Origin: Clostridia bacterium
GTDB lineage: Bacteria; Bacillota; Clostridia; Oscillospirales; CAG-272
NCBI GenBank assembly: GCA_017621755.1
Contig: JAGASL010000041.1
Coordinates: 1-64,000 of the forward strand
Length of the DNA stretch: 64,000 nt
Direction: 5' to 3'
Position numbers and translations under genes: made by a program. Positions 33,624 through 42,443 of this stretch are shown here, piece by piece (position 1 is the first letter of the stretch; each line of letters opens with the position of its first letter). The notes below the pieces were generated by a model, which saw only the letters and a program-made list of their open reading frames with translations, did no database searches and was not told where the DNA came from.

Positions 33624-35111
33624 ATGAAGAAACTGGGCTTTGATAGTGAAAAATATCTTTCAATGCAGTCTGCCCGCATCGAGGAACGCATCAAGGAGTT
33701 TGGCGGCAAGCTGTACCTAGAGTTTGGCGGCAAGCTGTTTGATGATTTTCATGCCGCGCGTGTGCTGCCTGGCTTCGCGCCGGACAATAAGATCAAAATG
33801 CTGGAGATGCTGAAGGACCGCGCCGAGATCGTGATCGTGATCAGCGCCCAGGATATTGCCAAGAACAAGGTGCGTGCAGACCTGGGCATCACGTATGATG
33901 CCGACGTGCTGCGCCTGATCGGCATTTTCCGCTCCTATGGGCTGTTCGTTGGCTCTGTGGTTCTTTCTAAGTTTACCGAGGATAACGAGCCCGCCATCAA
34001 CTTCCAGCGCCGGCTGGAGAGCATGGGCATGCCGGTCTATCGCCATTATAACATCAAGGGCTACCCTAGCAACGTAGCGCACATCGTCAGCGATGAGGGC
34101 TACGGCAAGAACGAATATATCGAGACCACGCGCAACTTGGTCGTGGTAACCGCACCGGGCCCAGGCAGCGGCAAGATGGCCACTTGCCTTTCGCAGCTCT
34201 ATCACGAATACCGCCGCGGCCAAAAGGCGGGCTATGCGAAATACGAGACCTTCCCGGTCTGGAACCTGCCGCTCATGCACCCGGTCAACGTGGCCTACGA
34301 GGCTGCCACAGCAGACTTAGACGATGTGAACATGATCGACCCGTGGCATCTAGCCGCCTATAACGAATCTACCGTCAACTATAACCGTGACGTAGAGATT
34401 TTCCCGGTGCTGAACGCCACCTTTGAAAAGCTGATGGGCAAATCTCCCTACCGCTCGCCCACCGATATGGGCGTGAATATGGTGGGCTACTGCATCGAGG
34501 ATGATGCCGTATGCTGCGAGGCCTCACACCAGGAGATCATTCGCCGCTATTATAAGGCGCTGGTCAACGAGATCAAGCACCATAAGGAAAGCACCGAATC
34601 GGATAAGATCGCCCTGCTGATGCAGCGCCTCGGCATCAGCGTAGAGGATCGTGCCGTGGCGGTGGCCGCGCGCCACCGGGCAGAGGAAAAGAATTGCCCC
34701 GCCGCCGCTATTGAGCTGGATGATGGCCGCATCGTGACCGGCCGCACCACTGACCTTTTTGGCTGCTCGGCCTCGATGATCCTCAATGCCCTCAAGACCC
34801 TGGCCGGCATTGATGATGAGGTAAAGCTGATCGACCGCCGTTGTATCGAGCCGGTGCAGGAGCTAAAGACCAAGTACCTGGGCGGCAAGAACCCGCGCCT
34901 GCACGTGGACGAGATGTTGGTTGCCCTTTCCTCGTCCGCAGCGACCAACCCTGTTGCGCGCCTAGCGATGGAGCAGCTGCCCAAGCTGGCTGATTGCGAG
35001 GCACATACCACGGTCATCCTTTCCCACATTGATGAAAAGATGTTCCGCCAGCTGCGTGTGCGCCACACCGCCGAGCCGGTCTATCGCGATAAAACCATCT
35101 ATCATGAATAA
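33624..35111 (+). CDS. DUF1846-family protein (495 aa)
   Basis: The start is the ATG at 33624 (MKKLGFDSEKYLSMQSARIE); an in-frame TTG three codons earlier sits in the ribosome-site region. The N-terminus and the stretch LYLEFGGKLFDDFHAARVLP are diagnostic of DUF1846 (PF08903), as are VTAPGPGSGKMATCLSQLYH (a P-loop-like phosphate site) and the length near 500. Structures in this family show a Rossmann-like domain; the physiological role is still unclear. It is soluble and cytosolic, with its own unit between terminators. Confidence 0.9.
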   Translation: MKKLGFDSEKYLSMQSARIEERIKEFGGKLYLEFGGKLFDDFHAARVLPGFAPDNKIKMLEMLKDRAEIVIVISAQDIAKNKVRADLGITYDADVLRLIGIFRSYGLFVGSVVLSKFTEDNEPAINFQRRLESMGMPVYRHYNIKGYPSNVAHIVSDEGYGKNEYIETTRNLVVVTAPGPGSGKMATCLSQLYHEYRRGQKAGYAKYETFPVWNLPLMHPVNVAYEAATADLDDVNMIDPWHLAAYNESTVNYNRDVEIFPVLNATFEKLMGKSPYRSPTDMGVNMVGYCIEDDAVCCEASHQEIIRRYYKALVNEIKHHKESTESDKIALLMQRLGISVEDRAVAVAARHRAEEKNCPAAAIELDDGRIVTGRTTDLFGCSASMILNALKTLAGIDDEVKLIDRRCIEPVQELKTKYLGGKNPRLHVDEMLVALSSSAATNPVARLAMEQLPKLADCEAHTTVILSHIDEKMFRQLRVRHTAEPVYRDKTIYHE

Positions 35112-35164
35112 AACAAAACAAGCCACCCGTGTGTTAGCGTGATACTCTGTAAAGAGCATCACGC

Positions 35165-35340
35165 AGTCAAATCCGTCTTCGACGGATGAAATCCACCTTC
35201 GGTGGATGAAATCGCATTCGCGATGAAATCCTGCTTCGCAGGGGTGAAGTTAGACGGATTTGATTTCATCCAAGGCAACGCCTTGGATTTCATCTGAACG
35301 AAGTGAAGATTTCATCGTGGCATAGCCACGATTTCATGAA
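35165..35340. repeat. Array of mini-hairpins separated by ATGAAAT/ATTTCAT
   Basis: At least six short perfect stems in a row: 35173-35185 (CCGTC-TTC-GACGG), 35193-35205 (CCACC-TTC-GGTGG), 35212-35223 (TCGC/GCGA), 35230-35242 (CCTGC-TTC-GCAGG), 35270-35286 (CCAAGGC-AAC-GCCTTGG) and 35316-35330 (CGTGGC-ATA-GCCACG). The first four are linked by ATGAAAT and the last two by its complement ATTTCAT, so the array has a turning point near 35245-35265, where CAAATCCGTC (left) and GACGGATTTG (right) also mirror each other. It lies between a plus-strand gene end and a minus-strand gene end. Confidence 0.8.
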
Positions 35341-35367
35341 ACCAACAGAAAAAGAGAGAACATTTCG

Positions 35368-35403
35368 GCGGTGGGGTGCTTTTTACAAAAAGCACCCCAC
35401 CGC
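35368..35403. terminator. Bidirectional terminator between DUF1846 and AraC genes
   Basis: Perfect 13-bp arms GCGGTGGGGTGCT (35368-35380) and AGCACCCCACCGC (35391-35403), with A/T runs on both sides. Confidence 0.85.
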
Positions 35404-35412
35404 TTTTCCCCG

Positions 35413-36252
35413 TCAGATCTCCTCCGCGCGCTTGCCGGCGCGGTAGGCGTGCGGGGTCAGGCCGGTGGCCTCGCGGAACATTTTGGTGAAATGCGCGTGC
35501 GAGAGAAAGCCGACCTCCTCGGCGATCTTTTCAATACTGTGGTCGCTTTGCACCAGCAGCTGCTTGGCCGCGCGGATGCGCCGATCGATCAGGTAGCGGT
35601 GCAGAGATGTGCTAAGGGCGGCAACAAAGCATTTATTGAGATAGTAGGGGTGGTAATGAAATTGCTCGGCGATCTGCTTGTTGGTCAGGTGCTCGGTATA
35701 GTGCAGCTCGATGTATTGCAGCACCTCGCGCAAAAGCGGCGAAAGCGCCTCGCTTGGGTCAGAGAGGCGGCGCAGCGCTAAGATCAGCAGGCTACGTAAC
35801 AGGGAAGAGATGCGTTCATCTACCCATAGTGGCTTGCTATCCCACTCGTTTTGGATACGGTAAAGCGTGTTTTCTCCCTCTGGGAAGCTGTCTATCACAA
35901 ACGGCCTGGCCAGCTCGGCGCATGGCGGTGCCCTGTGCACCAGCTCCGGCTGGAAAAAGGCCTGCTCGCACGGCGGCATGGTGGCACGCTCGGTCACGCG
36001 ATAGTCGATATCAAAATTCAAAACCGTTAAAAACAGGTCGCCGCCTATCAGGCGGTAGGGGGTAGCCGGCGGAATGACCACCAGAGTCCCCATACCCAGG
36101 TCATGGCGGCGCCCGTCAATATCGATCGCGCCGTGGCCATCGTGAATATAAAACAGGCGAAAATCATAGGCGTATACCGGCGCCCCGCGGGTCGTATCAT
36201 AGATCCGCTTATGTACGTAGCGTACAAAGGGGGCAAGCTCTGCAATCGTCAT
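35413..36252 (-). CDS. AraC-family regulator, divergent from a glycosidase gene
   Basis: A 279-residue protein with an N-terminal cupin-type sensor (FRLFYIHDGHGAIDIDGRRH, GTLVVIPPATPYRL) and C-terminal double helix-turn-helix (LTNKQIAEQFHYHPYYLNKC, SIEKIAEEVGFLSHAHFTKM). The start ATG at 36252 has GAGG six bases upstream. It is head-to-head with the glycosidase-like gene at 36365, about 110 bp apart, which makes that gene its likely target. AraC membership is clear; the inducer is unknown. Confidence 0.88.
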   Translation of the reverse strand: MTIAELAPFVRYVHKRIYDTTRGAPVYAYDFRLFYIHDGHGAIDIDGRRHDLGMGTLVVIPPATPYRLIGGDLFLTVLNFDIDYRVTERATMPPCEQAFFQPELVHRAPPCAELARPFVIDSFPEGENTLYRIQNEWDSKPLWVDERISSLLRSLLILALRRLSDPSEALSPLLREVLQYIELHYTEHLTNKQIAEQFHYHPYYLNKCFVAALSTSLHRYLIDRRIRAAKQLLVQSDHSIEKIAEEVGFLSHAHFTKMFREATGLTPHAYRAGKRAEEI

Positions 36253-36364
36253 ATTGAACCTCAATGTTTGAAAAGTGATAATTTTTCTTTTCTTTACCCC
36301 TTTATATTAGCATGCTTTTGTGATATAGTCAAGTAAAAGAACAAAAGTTGCGGAGGAAATGATC

Positions 36365-38074
36365 ATGGCAAGTGGTATTGTGGTTTATTTGAATGGTGAA
36401 AGGGCTGCTTTTTCAATCGCAGAGAACCGCGTAGGCGAGCGCCTGCTGCTGACGGTTGGCGAGGAGCTGGATTATACCAGGATCGCGTATTTGGATTTTG
36501 ATATCGATCTGTTTCACGCAAGGAAGGGGGAGGAGGGGTATTTTCTCATCACCCAAGGCACCGGCACCCTGCGCGACAGCGGTCTTTGCTATTTTCACGA
36601 GCGGCCGGATTGTGAGGTGCTGACCCCGGCGCTGACAATGTATCTTTACGGCGCAAGGACGCCGCGTGCGACCTATGCCGCCATCGTGACCGGCCTGCCC
36701 TACGAAAGCACCCGCGTGCTGCGCGTAAAGGATGGCGAATATGCCTGCTACCCCCGTTTTATGATCGAGGGCAAGGCACCCTATGAGCCGATCGCCGTTG
36801 AGGTGACCTATCTTGCGCCCGATGCACGCTACCCAGAGATGGCGCGCGTTTACCGCCGATACCGCCTTACCCAATGCGGCTACCGCACGCTGAAGGACCG
36901 CATGAGCGCTACCGTGCGCTACGCAAGCGAATCGCTTTACGTGCGCGTGCGCATGGGCTGGAAGCCCGTGCCCAGCCCGGTTGCAGAGCAAACGCCGGAA
37001 ACCGAGCCGCCGATGCACACGGCCTGTACCTTTGACCGCGTGGGGGAGATCATGGATGCCTACCATGCCTTGGGGGTCAAGCGGGCAGAATTTTGCCTGG
37101 TTGGTTGGAATGTGCGCGGGCATGATGGCCGATGGCCGCAGGTTTTTCCCGTTGAGCCGCAGCTGGGCGGCGAGGAGGCGCTGCTGCGCCTGATCCGCCA
37201 CGCAAAAGAGCTGGGTTACACGGTATCCTGCCATACCAACAGCATGGATGCCTATCGCATTGCCGAGAATTTTTCAGAGGATGATCTGATCGTCGAGCGT
37301 GACGGTAAGATCTTCGTTGCCTCTAACGGCGTTTGGGGCGGCGGGCGCCCCTACAATCTTTGCCCGGTATGTGCTTTGCGCCAAGCAAAGGAGCAGCTGC
37401 CGCGCGTTGCGGCGATCGGCTTCAACGGCCTGCATTATATCGACGTGATCACCGCCGTGCCGGCGCGTGATTGCTGCAGCCCGGCGCACCCCGTTACCCG
37501 CCGTGAGGGCGCCCGCACCTTTGAGGATATTATGCTGTATGCGCGCGATCTTTTCGGCGGCATCAGTAGCGAGGGTGCCTTTGATGAAAGCATGCGCGAT
37601 TGTGATTTTATTTTGTACACGTCCTTTGCAAATGAGCGAGATCATTTTGATGGAATGCTTGATTGCCGCGTGCCGCTGTGGCAGCTGGTCTACCACGGGC
37701 TGGTCATGTCCTGTCCCTATTCGGTGGCGGTCAATGCCATCATCAGCGGGGAGCAGGATAACCTGCTAAAAACCATCGAGTACGGCGGCCGCCCGGCGAT
37801 CTACTATTATTCCAAATTCGTGACAGAGAGCAAGGAGCGCCAAAACTGGATGGGCGATTGCGACTTTACCTGCCATGACGAAAGCGATATGCAGTGCTGC
37901 GCGCAGGCCGCCAAGCGCTGGTACGATATCTACGAGCCGATGGCCTATCTGCAGCTTGAAACGATGGAGGACCACCGCGAGGTGGCACCCGGCGTGTTTG
38001 CCGTTACCTATTCGGATGGCAGTTGTGTAACGGTGGATTATAACCAAAAAACCTGGAAGTTAGAAAAGGCATAA
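36365..38074 (+). CDS. Putative glycosidase, DUF5696-like (569 aa)
   Basis: Of two in-frame ATGs, the one at 36365 is spaced eight bases from GGAGG; the one at 36359 is too close. The N-terminal 200 residues are beta-rich; from about residue 210 the sequence reads as a (beta/alpha)8 barrel: DAYHALGVKRAEFCLVGWNV, HAKELGYTVSCHTNSMDAYR, IGFNGLHYIDVITAVPARDC, LFGGISSEGAFDESMRDCDF. The acidic residues in HYIDVITA and SSEGAFDE could be catalytic. This resembles DUF5696/GH-like proteins, but the family call is from memory. No signal peptide, so it acts on imported oligosaccharides. It is paired with a divergent AraC gene. Confidence 0.65.
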   Translation: MASGIVVYLNGERAAFSIAENRVGERLLLTVGEELDYTRIAYLDFDIDLFHARKGEEGYFLITQGTGTLRDSGLCYFHERPDCEVLTPALTMYLYGARTPRATYAAIVTGLPYESTRVLRVKDGEYACYPRFMIEGKAPYEPIAVEVTYLAPDARYPEMARVYRRYRLTQCGYRTLKDRMSATVRYASESLYVRVRMGWKPVPSPVAEQTPETEPPMHTACTFDRVGEIMDAYHALGVKRAEFCLVGWNVRGHDGRWPQVFPVEPQLGGEEALLRLIRHAKELGYTVSCHTNSMDAYRIAENFSEDDLIVERDGKIFVASNGVWGGGRPYNLCPVCALRQAKEQLPRVAAIGFNGLHYIDVITAVPARDCCSPAHPVTRREGARTFEDIMLYARDLFGGISSEGAFDESMRDCDFILYTSFANERDHFDGMLDCRVPLWQLVYHGLVMSCPYSVAVNAIISGEQDNLLKTIEYGGRPAIYYYSKFVTESKERQNWMGDCDFTCHDESDMQCCAQAAKRWYDIYEPMAYLQLETMEDHREVAPGVFAVTYSDGSCVTVDYNQKTWKLEKA

Positions 38075-38111
38075 AGCAAGCAGCCCTGCCGTGCGGCAGG
38101 GCTGCTTGCTT
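38074..38111. terminator. Terminator between the glycosidase and GNAT genes
   Basis: Perfect 17-bp arms (38074-38090 and 38095-38111, AAGCAAGCAGCCCTGCC and complement), then TTTTTTTT. It serves both convergent genes. Confidence 0.88.
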
Positions 38112-38115
38112 TTTT

Positions 38116-38646
38116 TTATATGAGAGAGGCGAAGCGCGGTGGCAGAATGTCCTTTAGTGCTTCCCACCGTGCGTGATGGCTTTCGTGCAGGTATACCGGC
38201 CGAAAACCCAGCGAAAGATAGGCGCACAGCGCGGCGGTGCGGCCATCATCCGTAGAAAGCAAAACGCTGTGATAGCCGCGCGCACGCAGCGCGTACAGGG
38301 CGGCCAGAATGATCGCCTTACCAAGCCCCAGACCCTTGGCCTCGCTCTTTACGCCAACCATGCGTAGCCATCCCTCGCCGGGGAACTGCGGATTTTCGGT
38401 GGCGGTGGTGGTGGCCATCTCCTCATCACCGCGCCGGATATACAGCACGTATTCCGGCGCATAGGCGCCAGCCCTTTTTAGAAAATCAAAATCCATATGA
38501 AAGCCAAAGGCGCTTTCAATAATCTCTTCCCATGCTCTCTCCAGCCCCGTTCGGTGGGTGTGCAGGGTGTCGCCACGGGAGAGCGAGAGCGGTGGCAGAT
38601 CCTCTAATCGGTCAAGCCGCATAATCAGTTGTGGTTGTTGCTCCAT
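38116..38646 (-). CDS. GNAT-family N-acetyltransferase (176 aa)
   Basis: The acetyl-CoA site is seen in VGVKSEAKGLGLGKAIILAA (motif A, RxxGxG/A-like) and ALRARGYHSVLLSTDDGRTA with LCAYLSLGFRPVY (motif B). These give a GNAT fold of normal length, which moves an acetyl group to an amine in the cytosol. Its start is only 3 bp after the stop of the oxidoreductase gene, so the two are one operon. Its acceptor is unknown; an amino sugar would fit the neighbour. Confidence 0.82.
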   Translation of the reverse strand: MEQQPQLIMRLDRLEDLPPLSLSRGDTLHTHRTGLERAWEEIIESAFGFHMDFDFLKRAGAYAPEYVLYIRRGDEEMATTTATENPQFPGEGWLRMVGVKSEAKGLGLGKAIILAALYALRARGYHSVLLSTDDGRTAALCAYLSLGFRPVYLHESHHARWEALKDILPPRFASLI

Positions 38647-38649
38647 GCT

Positions 38650-39924
38650 TTATGCCTTTCTGTGCGCATCGTAATTGTCTTCGTTCTGTGCCCGGTCCTC
38701 AGAAAGCACCTCGCCTTGCGGGTCACCAAGATCCGGCACCTCTAACGTCTCACCGCCGCGCAAGGCACTTTGGTGGGCAACAAGGCCAGGCAGATTGTAC
38801 CTGGCGGCCTGCCATGCATTGGTGGGGGAAAGCTTACCCGTTACGTAGGCTTGGCAAAAATCGTCTACCATGAATTTATGCGTGCCGGCGTGCCCGGTGT
38901 GAATATCGGCAAATTCACGCGGCAGACGGTCTACGATCTGAATGGGGGCTTCACCTGCCGTCCATTCACCGTTTGCCACCTGCTGCAAATACCCCTCCTC
39001 TTTTTTGTGCTTGGTCATTTCAATGGGGTTGAGCAGGTCGCTCACGTCCTCATAGTCTACGTGCACGCGCTCGGGGCGCATTTTTACGTAGCTGTGCTGT
39101 ACCATCGAGCATTCGTAGGAGGCGTTTGTGCCCTGAAAGACGGAGATATAGGTCTCCGGCACGTGCCAGGCCACACGCCTGTTCTCGCTGATGCGAATGA
39201 TGGAATCGTCGCTCATCTTCATCAGCATAGAGGTGTTAGAAAACGGGTTGTCCCAATAGTTCTGCCCCTTGCCAAAGATGTCGGTATCTATTTTCTCCTC
39301 GTATCCAAAGGCGCAAACACGAAGGGCGTGCGCCTTGGTGGCTGAAAGAACCATGGATGTAGAGTGCGTGGGGTAAAAGAAGGGGGGAAACCCTGCCATC
39401 TTGCGCCACGCATCCCCTTCGGTATACTTAAATACGTCGTAAAGGCCAGACATATCGTGGTTATACTGTGCCTCGGCATAGACCAGCGTGCCCATTTCTC
39501 CCGTGGCGTATTTTTGTCGGCAGAAGATAGAGGCGGGGCGGTAAATACCCGTTTCCCCCATCGAATAGGTCAGCCCGGTTTCCTTGACAAGACGCACGAT
39601 CTCAGCAATCTCCTCTACGCTGATGGCCATGGGAACGGCGCTATACACGTGCTTACCCGCGCGTAGGGCGGCAATGGCCATTGGCCCGTGCAGATCTCGC
39701 TGTGAAAAGATGGCCACGGTATTGATTTCGTCTGAGGCGACCATCTCGTCATAGGTGTCAAAAATGCGATCGGCCTGAAAACGCTTGGCGTAATCCTCGG
39801 CTCGCTCGCGGAACTTGTCGCAAACGGCCACGTATTCCACCGCGGGGTGCACCTTGAACAGCGGCACAAAGTTTTTGCAAAATTGGCCACAGCCAACAAA
39901 GCCAATGCGGATCTTTTCTTTCAT
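38650..39924 (-). CDS. Gfo/Idh/MocA-family oxidoreductase (424 aa)
   Basis: The N-terminal NAD(P) Rossmann fold shows GFVGCGQFCKNFVPLFKVHP, then VAIFSQRDLHGPMAIAALRA and GKHVYSAVPMA, where the usual EKP motif reads SAVP, an unusual substitution at the Lys site. The C-terminal domain contains FFYPTHSTSMVLSATKAHAL, with the conserved His region. Members oxidise sugars, inositols or their derivatives. Operon with a GNAT gene; divergent from an AraC regulator gene at 40080. The loss of the EKP Lys could mean a non-standard reaction. Substrate unknown. Confidence 0.85.
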   Translation of the reverse strand: MKEKIRIGFVGCGQFCKNFVPLFKVHPAVEYVAVCDKFRERAEDYAKRFQADRIFDTYDEMVASDEINTVAIFSQRDLHGPMAIAALRAGKHVYSAVPMAISVEEIAEIVRLVKETGLTYSMGETGIYRPASIFCRQKYATGEMGTLVYAEAQYNHDMSGLYDVFKYTEGDAWRKMAGFPPFFYPTHSTSMVLSATKAHALRVCAFGYEEKIDTDIFGKGQNYWDNPFSNTSMLMKMSDDSIIRISENRRVAWHVPETYISVFQGTNASYECSMVQHSYVKMRPERVHVDYEDVSDLLNPIEMTKHKKEEGYLQQVANGEWTAGEAPIQIVDRLPREFADIHTGHAGTHKFMVDDFCQAYVTGKLSPTNAWQAARYNLPGLVAHQSALRGGETLEVPDLGDPQGEVLSEDRAQNEDNYDAHRKA

Positions 39925-40054
39925 AACTCCCCCATGTGCAGGTTTTTGATTTCATTATACCGTTTTTTACGTGAAAGTAAAGAAGCTTTTGTTGTGAATT
40001 GGTTAGACAAATGTTGTTTTTACAAATCGTGCACCAAAAGAAGCCAAAATGTGC

Positions 40055-40060
40055 TATAAT
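40055..40060 (+). promoter_or_regulatory. Extended -10 promoter of the AraC gene at 40080
   Basis: TATAAT at 40055-40060 preceded by TG (TGTGCTATAAT). The -35 region (CACCAA) is poor, so the extended -10 probably carries it. Confidence 0.65.
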
Positions 40061-40079
40061 AGAAAAAAGAGGTGAGACG

Positions 40080-40916
40080 ATGAGCTACGAAACAGACCGA
40101 TATCATTTACAGCGCCTGCCAGGGCACAGCCTGGCGGTGACCGAATGCGGCATACAGATCTGCCATGCGGGGCATGCCACACCGCGTTTGAAATACCCGG
40201 ATTACGCCGCCCATTTTATTGTAGAGGGTAAGGGCGTTTTTTGTACCGGGGGCAAAGAGATCGCCCTCTCTGCCGGGCAGGGATTTTTGATCCTGCCGGG
40301 GCTTGACTGTACGTATACGGCGGATAAAAAGCACCCGTGGAAATACATCTACGTTTCCTTTCGTGGGGTAGATGCAGAGGCACTGGTTAAGGCCGCCGGT
40401 CTAACCGAGCCGATACCGGTGTTTGATTTTGCGTTAGATGACGATATGATCCGGGATATCTATGCCATGCATTCGGCCGGCAAGCGGGATGAGGCGCTGG
40501 GTTATGACGTAACCGGCTATTTTCTGCTGGTGATGAGCCGCCTGATCCGCAGCCATGCTACCAGTCGGGTGCCGGAAGAGACGGTACAACGGGAATACGT
40601 GAGGCGTGCGGTGCAATATGTCGAGGATAACTATGCCTTGTACATTTCGACATCGGATATCGCCCTTCATATCGGGTTGGACCGCACCTATCTTTATCGC
40701 TTGTTCGTGCGGCAGATGGGTATTTCCCCCAGTCAGTATTTGATAGATTATCGCCTGAAAAAAGCGGTTCAGCTGTTAGAGGAAAGTGAGCTGACCATTG
40801 CGGAGGTCGCTGCTGCTGCCGGTTTTCGGGACATGGCGTATTTTTACCGAGCGTTTGCGCAGCGCTATCAAAAAACGCCGCGCGAATATCGCGCGGCAAC
40901 GCGAACACAAGCATAA
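40080..40916 (+). CDS. AraC-family regulator, divergent from the oxidoreductase operon
   Basis: The start ATG at 40080 has GAGGTG upstream. The 278-residue protein has a cupin sensor (YAAHFIVEGKGVFCTGGKEI, GQGFLILPGLDCTY) and a C-terminal double helix-turn-helix (ISTSDIALHIGLDRTYLYRL, LTIAEVAAAAGFRDMAYFYR). It resembles regulators of the XylR/MsmR type. It is head-to-head with the oxidoreductase/GNAT operon at 38116-39924 and convergent with the GH43 operon at 40967-43919; either could be its target, the first more likely by position. Confidence 0.88.
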   Translation: MSYETDRYHLQRLPGHSLAVTECGIQICHAGHATPRLKYPDYAAHFIVEGKGVFCTGGKEIALSAGQGFLILPGLDCTYTADKKHPWKYIYVSFRGVDAEALVKAAGLTEPIPVFDFALDDDMIRDIYAMHSAGKRDEALGYDVTGYFLLVMSRLIRSHATSRVPEETVQREYVRRAVQYVEDNYALYISTSDIALHIGLDRTYLYRLFVRQMGISPSQYLIDYRLKKAVQLLEESELTIAEVAAAAGFRDMAYFYRAFAQRYQKTPREYRAATRTQA

Positions 40917-40956
40917 AAAGCAGGGATTTGCCGCAAAGCGGCAAATCCCTGCTTTT
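40916..40956. terminator. Bidirectional terminator
   Basis: Perfect 19-bp arms 40916-40934 and 40938-40956 (AAAAGCAGGGATTTGCCGC and complement) with an AAA loop, between convergent genes. Confidence 0.88.
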
Positions 40957-40966
40957 ATATGGTCTG

Positions 40967-41836
40967 TCAGCTTGCGGCATCAGCCAGCTTGCGCGCGATC
41001 TCTGCCATGCGGCGGGCCGCCTCGGCATGGCCGTCCTCTTGCATGTTACGCACGTCAAGCGATGCTTCGATGGAAAGCACGCCGTTAAAGCCGGTTTCAC
41101 GAAGCGCCGCTGTAAAGCTCTCCCAGTTGATCGTGCCTTGATAGGGGGGCAGATGGGCATCCTTATCGCCCAGGTTATCATGCACGTGCAGCACCTTCAG
41201 CACCGGCGCGATCAGGCGAACCATATCACCGCAATCGTCACCAAATACGTTGGCGTGGCCGGTATCCAGACACATGCCCAGATTGGGATGGTTGATCTCC
41301 TGCACGAATTCATACATCCGCTTGGTACGCGAGATGGCCAGCGCGGTCATTGGCATATTTTCTATACAAATCGTTACGCCTTCTTCCTCGGCAATCGGTA
41401 AAATTGCACGTAAGAGCGCGGTGTTCGTTTGCCAGGCGAGGGCTTCATCCTCCTTCCACCAGCCAAGCGGCATGTCGGAGTGGATGACCAGATAGCGTGC
41501 GCCAAAGGCCGGCGTCAGGCGGATGGCGCGCTCCATGAAGCCGATCTTTTCCTTGCGGTTCTCTGCGGTGGTGTCATCGGTCGGCCACGGGCCGTGCACC
41601 TGGTGAATGCGGATGCCGGCGGCGGCCGCCGCCGCGCATTCGGCGCGTGCCATTTCCTTGGCTGTCTCCAGGTCGGCCGTATAATAGATGCCCTTGGTAT
41701 TGCAGATCACGCTTAGGTCGGCACAGGTGAAGCCCGCCTGGCGCATGCGGGTATACCCTTCCTGTCGCATGGCTTGGCGTTGCTCAAAGGAAGCTTGTCC
41801 ATCGTGAAAATTTTCCGTATGAATACCGATTTCCAT
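40967..41836 (-). CDS. Sugar phosphate isomerase/epimerase, AP-endonuclease-2-like TIM barrel (289 aa)
   Basis: A xylose isomerase-like TIM-barrel protein with metal ligands visible in ICIENMP (Glu), CLDTGHANV (Asp/His), VLHVHDN (His) and LSIEASLD (Glu). The 289-residue length is standard. These enzymes isomerise or epimerise sugars or inositols in the cytosol. It is last in a three-gene operon with a GH43 enzyme and an RpiB/LacA-like isomerase, 13 bp after the latter, so it likely handles the monosaccharide released by GH43. Substrate not known. Confidence 0.85.
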   Translation of the reverse strand: MEIGIHTENFHDGQASFEQRQAMRQEGYTRMRQAGFTCADLSVICNTKGIYYTADLETAKEMARAECAAAAAAGIRIHQVHGPWPTDDTTAENRKEKIGFMERAIRLTPAFGARYLVIHSDMPLGWWKEDEALAWQTNTALLRAILPIAEEEGVTICIENMPMTALAISRTKRMYEFVQEINHPNLGMCLDTGHANVFGDDCGDMVRLIAPVLKVLHVHDNLGDKDAHLPPYQGTINWESFTAALRETGFNGVLSIEASLDVRNMQEDGHAEAARRMAEIARKLADAAS

Positions 41837-41849
41837 GATGATTCCCTTC

Positions 41850-42428
41850 TTATTCTGGCTTCTTATCGAAATCCAGCGTCAGGTCGTAGTCGCCCAGCTT
41901 GTTGACGCGGAAGCCGTTTTTCTTGTATTCCTCGTAATCAAAGGCCTCTAGCTCGTCGATTGCCAGCTTATGGAACTCATAGAAGTTGTGCCACCATTCC
42001 CAGCCGCTGCCCAGCTCGTTGGAAAGGTAAGCATCGGCAATGTCGCAGGCGGTCTGGGGCGCTACGTAGAAGGCACCCATGGCCAGCACGTTAACGCCGT
42101 TGCCGGTAATAGCACGCAGGGCGGCCGGCAGGCTCTCTACAACGCCGGCATGCACGTGCGGGCACTTGCTGGCCGCAATGTGAATACCCATGCCTGTACC
42201 GCAGAAGAGCATGGCTCTTTCATAATTCCCCTCCGAGATCTCGGCGCCTACGCGCAGACCAACGCGGTGGAACATCAGGTCGGTATCGTTCGGGTCGCTA
42301 TCCTTGGTAACACCCAGGTCAAGGATCTTCCAGCCCTTTTTGGTCAGATGCTCAACCACTACCTCCTTGAGCGGGAAGCCGGCAAAATCGGCACCTACGA
42401 CCAGGTATTTGTCCTTTACGGTTTTCAT
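41850..42428 (-). CDS. RpiB/LacA/LacB-family sugar phosphate isomerase (192 aa)
   Basis: The family signature with active-site Cys is MLFCGTGMGIHIAASKCPHV. The N-terminal VVGADFAGFPLKEVVVEHL, with HLTKKGWKILDLGV, is typical, although the first His of the usual GADHAG motif is replaced by Phe (GADFAG). At 192 residues it is about 40 longer than standard RpiB. It would interconvert aldose and ketose phosphates (for example ribose or a derivative). It lies 15 bp after the GH43 gene and 13 bp before the TIM-barrel isomerase. The altered His and extra C-terminal tail point to a non-ribose substrate. Confidence 0.82.
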   Translation of the reverse strand: MKTVKDKYLVVGADFAGFPLKEVVVEHLTKKGWKILDLGVTKDSDPNDTDLMFHRVGLRVGAEISEGNYERAMLFCGTGMGIHIAASKCPHVHAGVVESLPAALRAITGNGVNVLAMGAFYVAPQTACDIADAYLSNELGSGWEWWHNFYEFHKLAIDELEAFDYEEYKKNGFRVNKLGDYDLTLDFDKKPE

Positions 42429-42443
42429 GATATGCTCTCCTTT

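Noticed and set aside
35165..35340. CRISPR array
   Set aside because: The constant unit is only 7 nt, the variable parts are palindromes and not spacers, and no cas genes are near.
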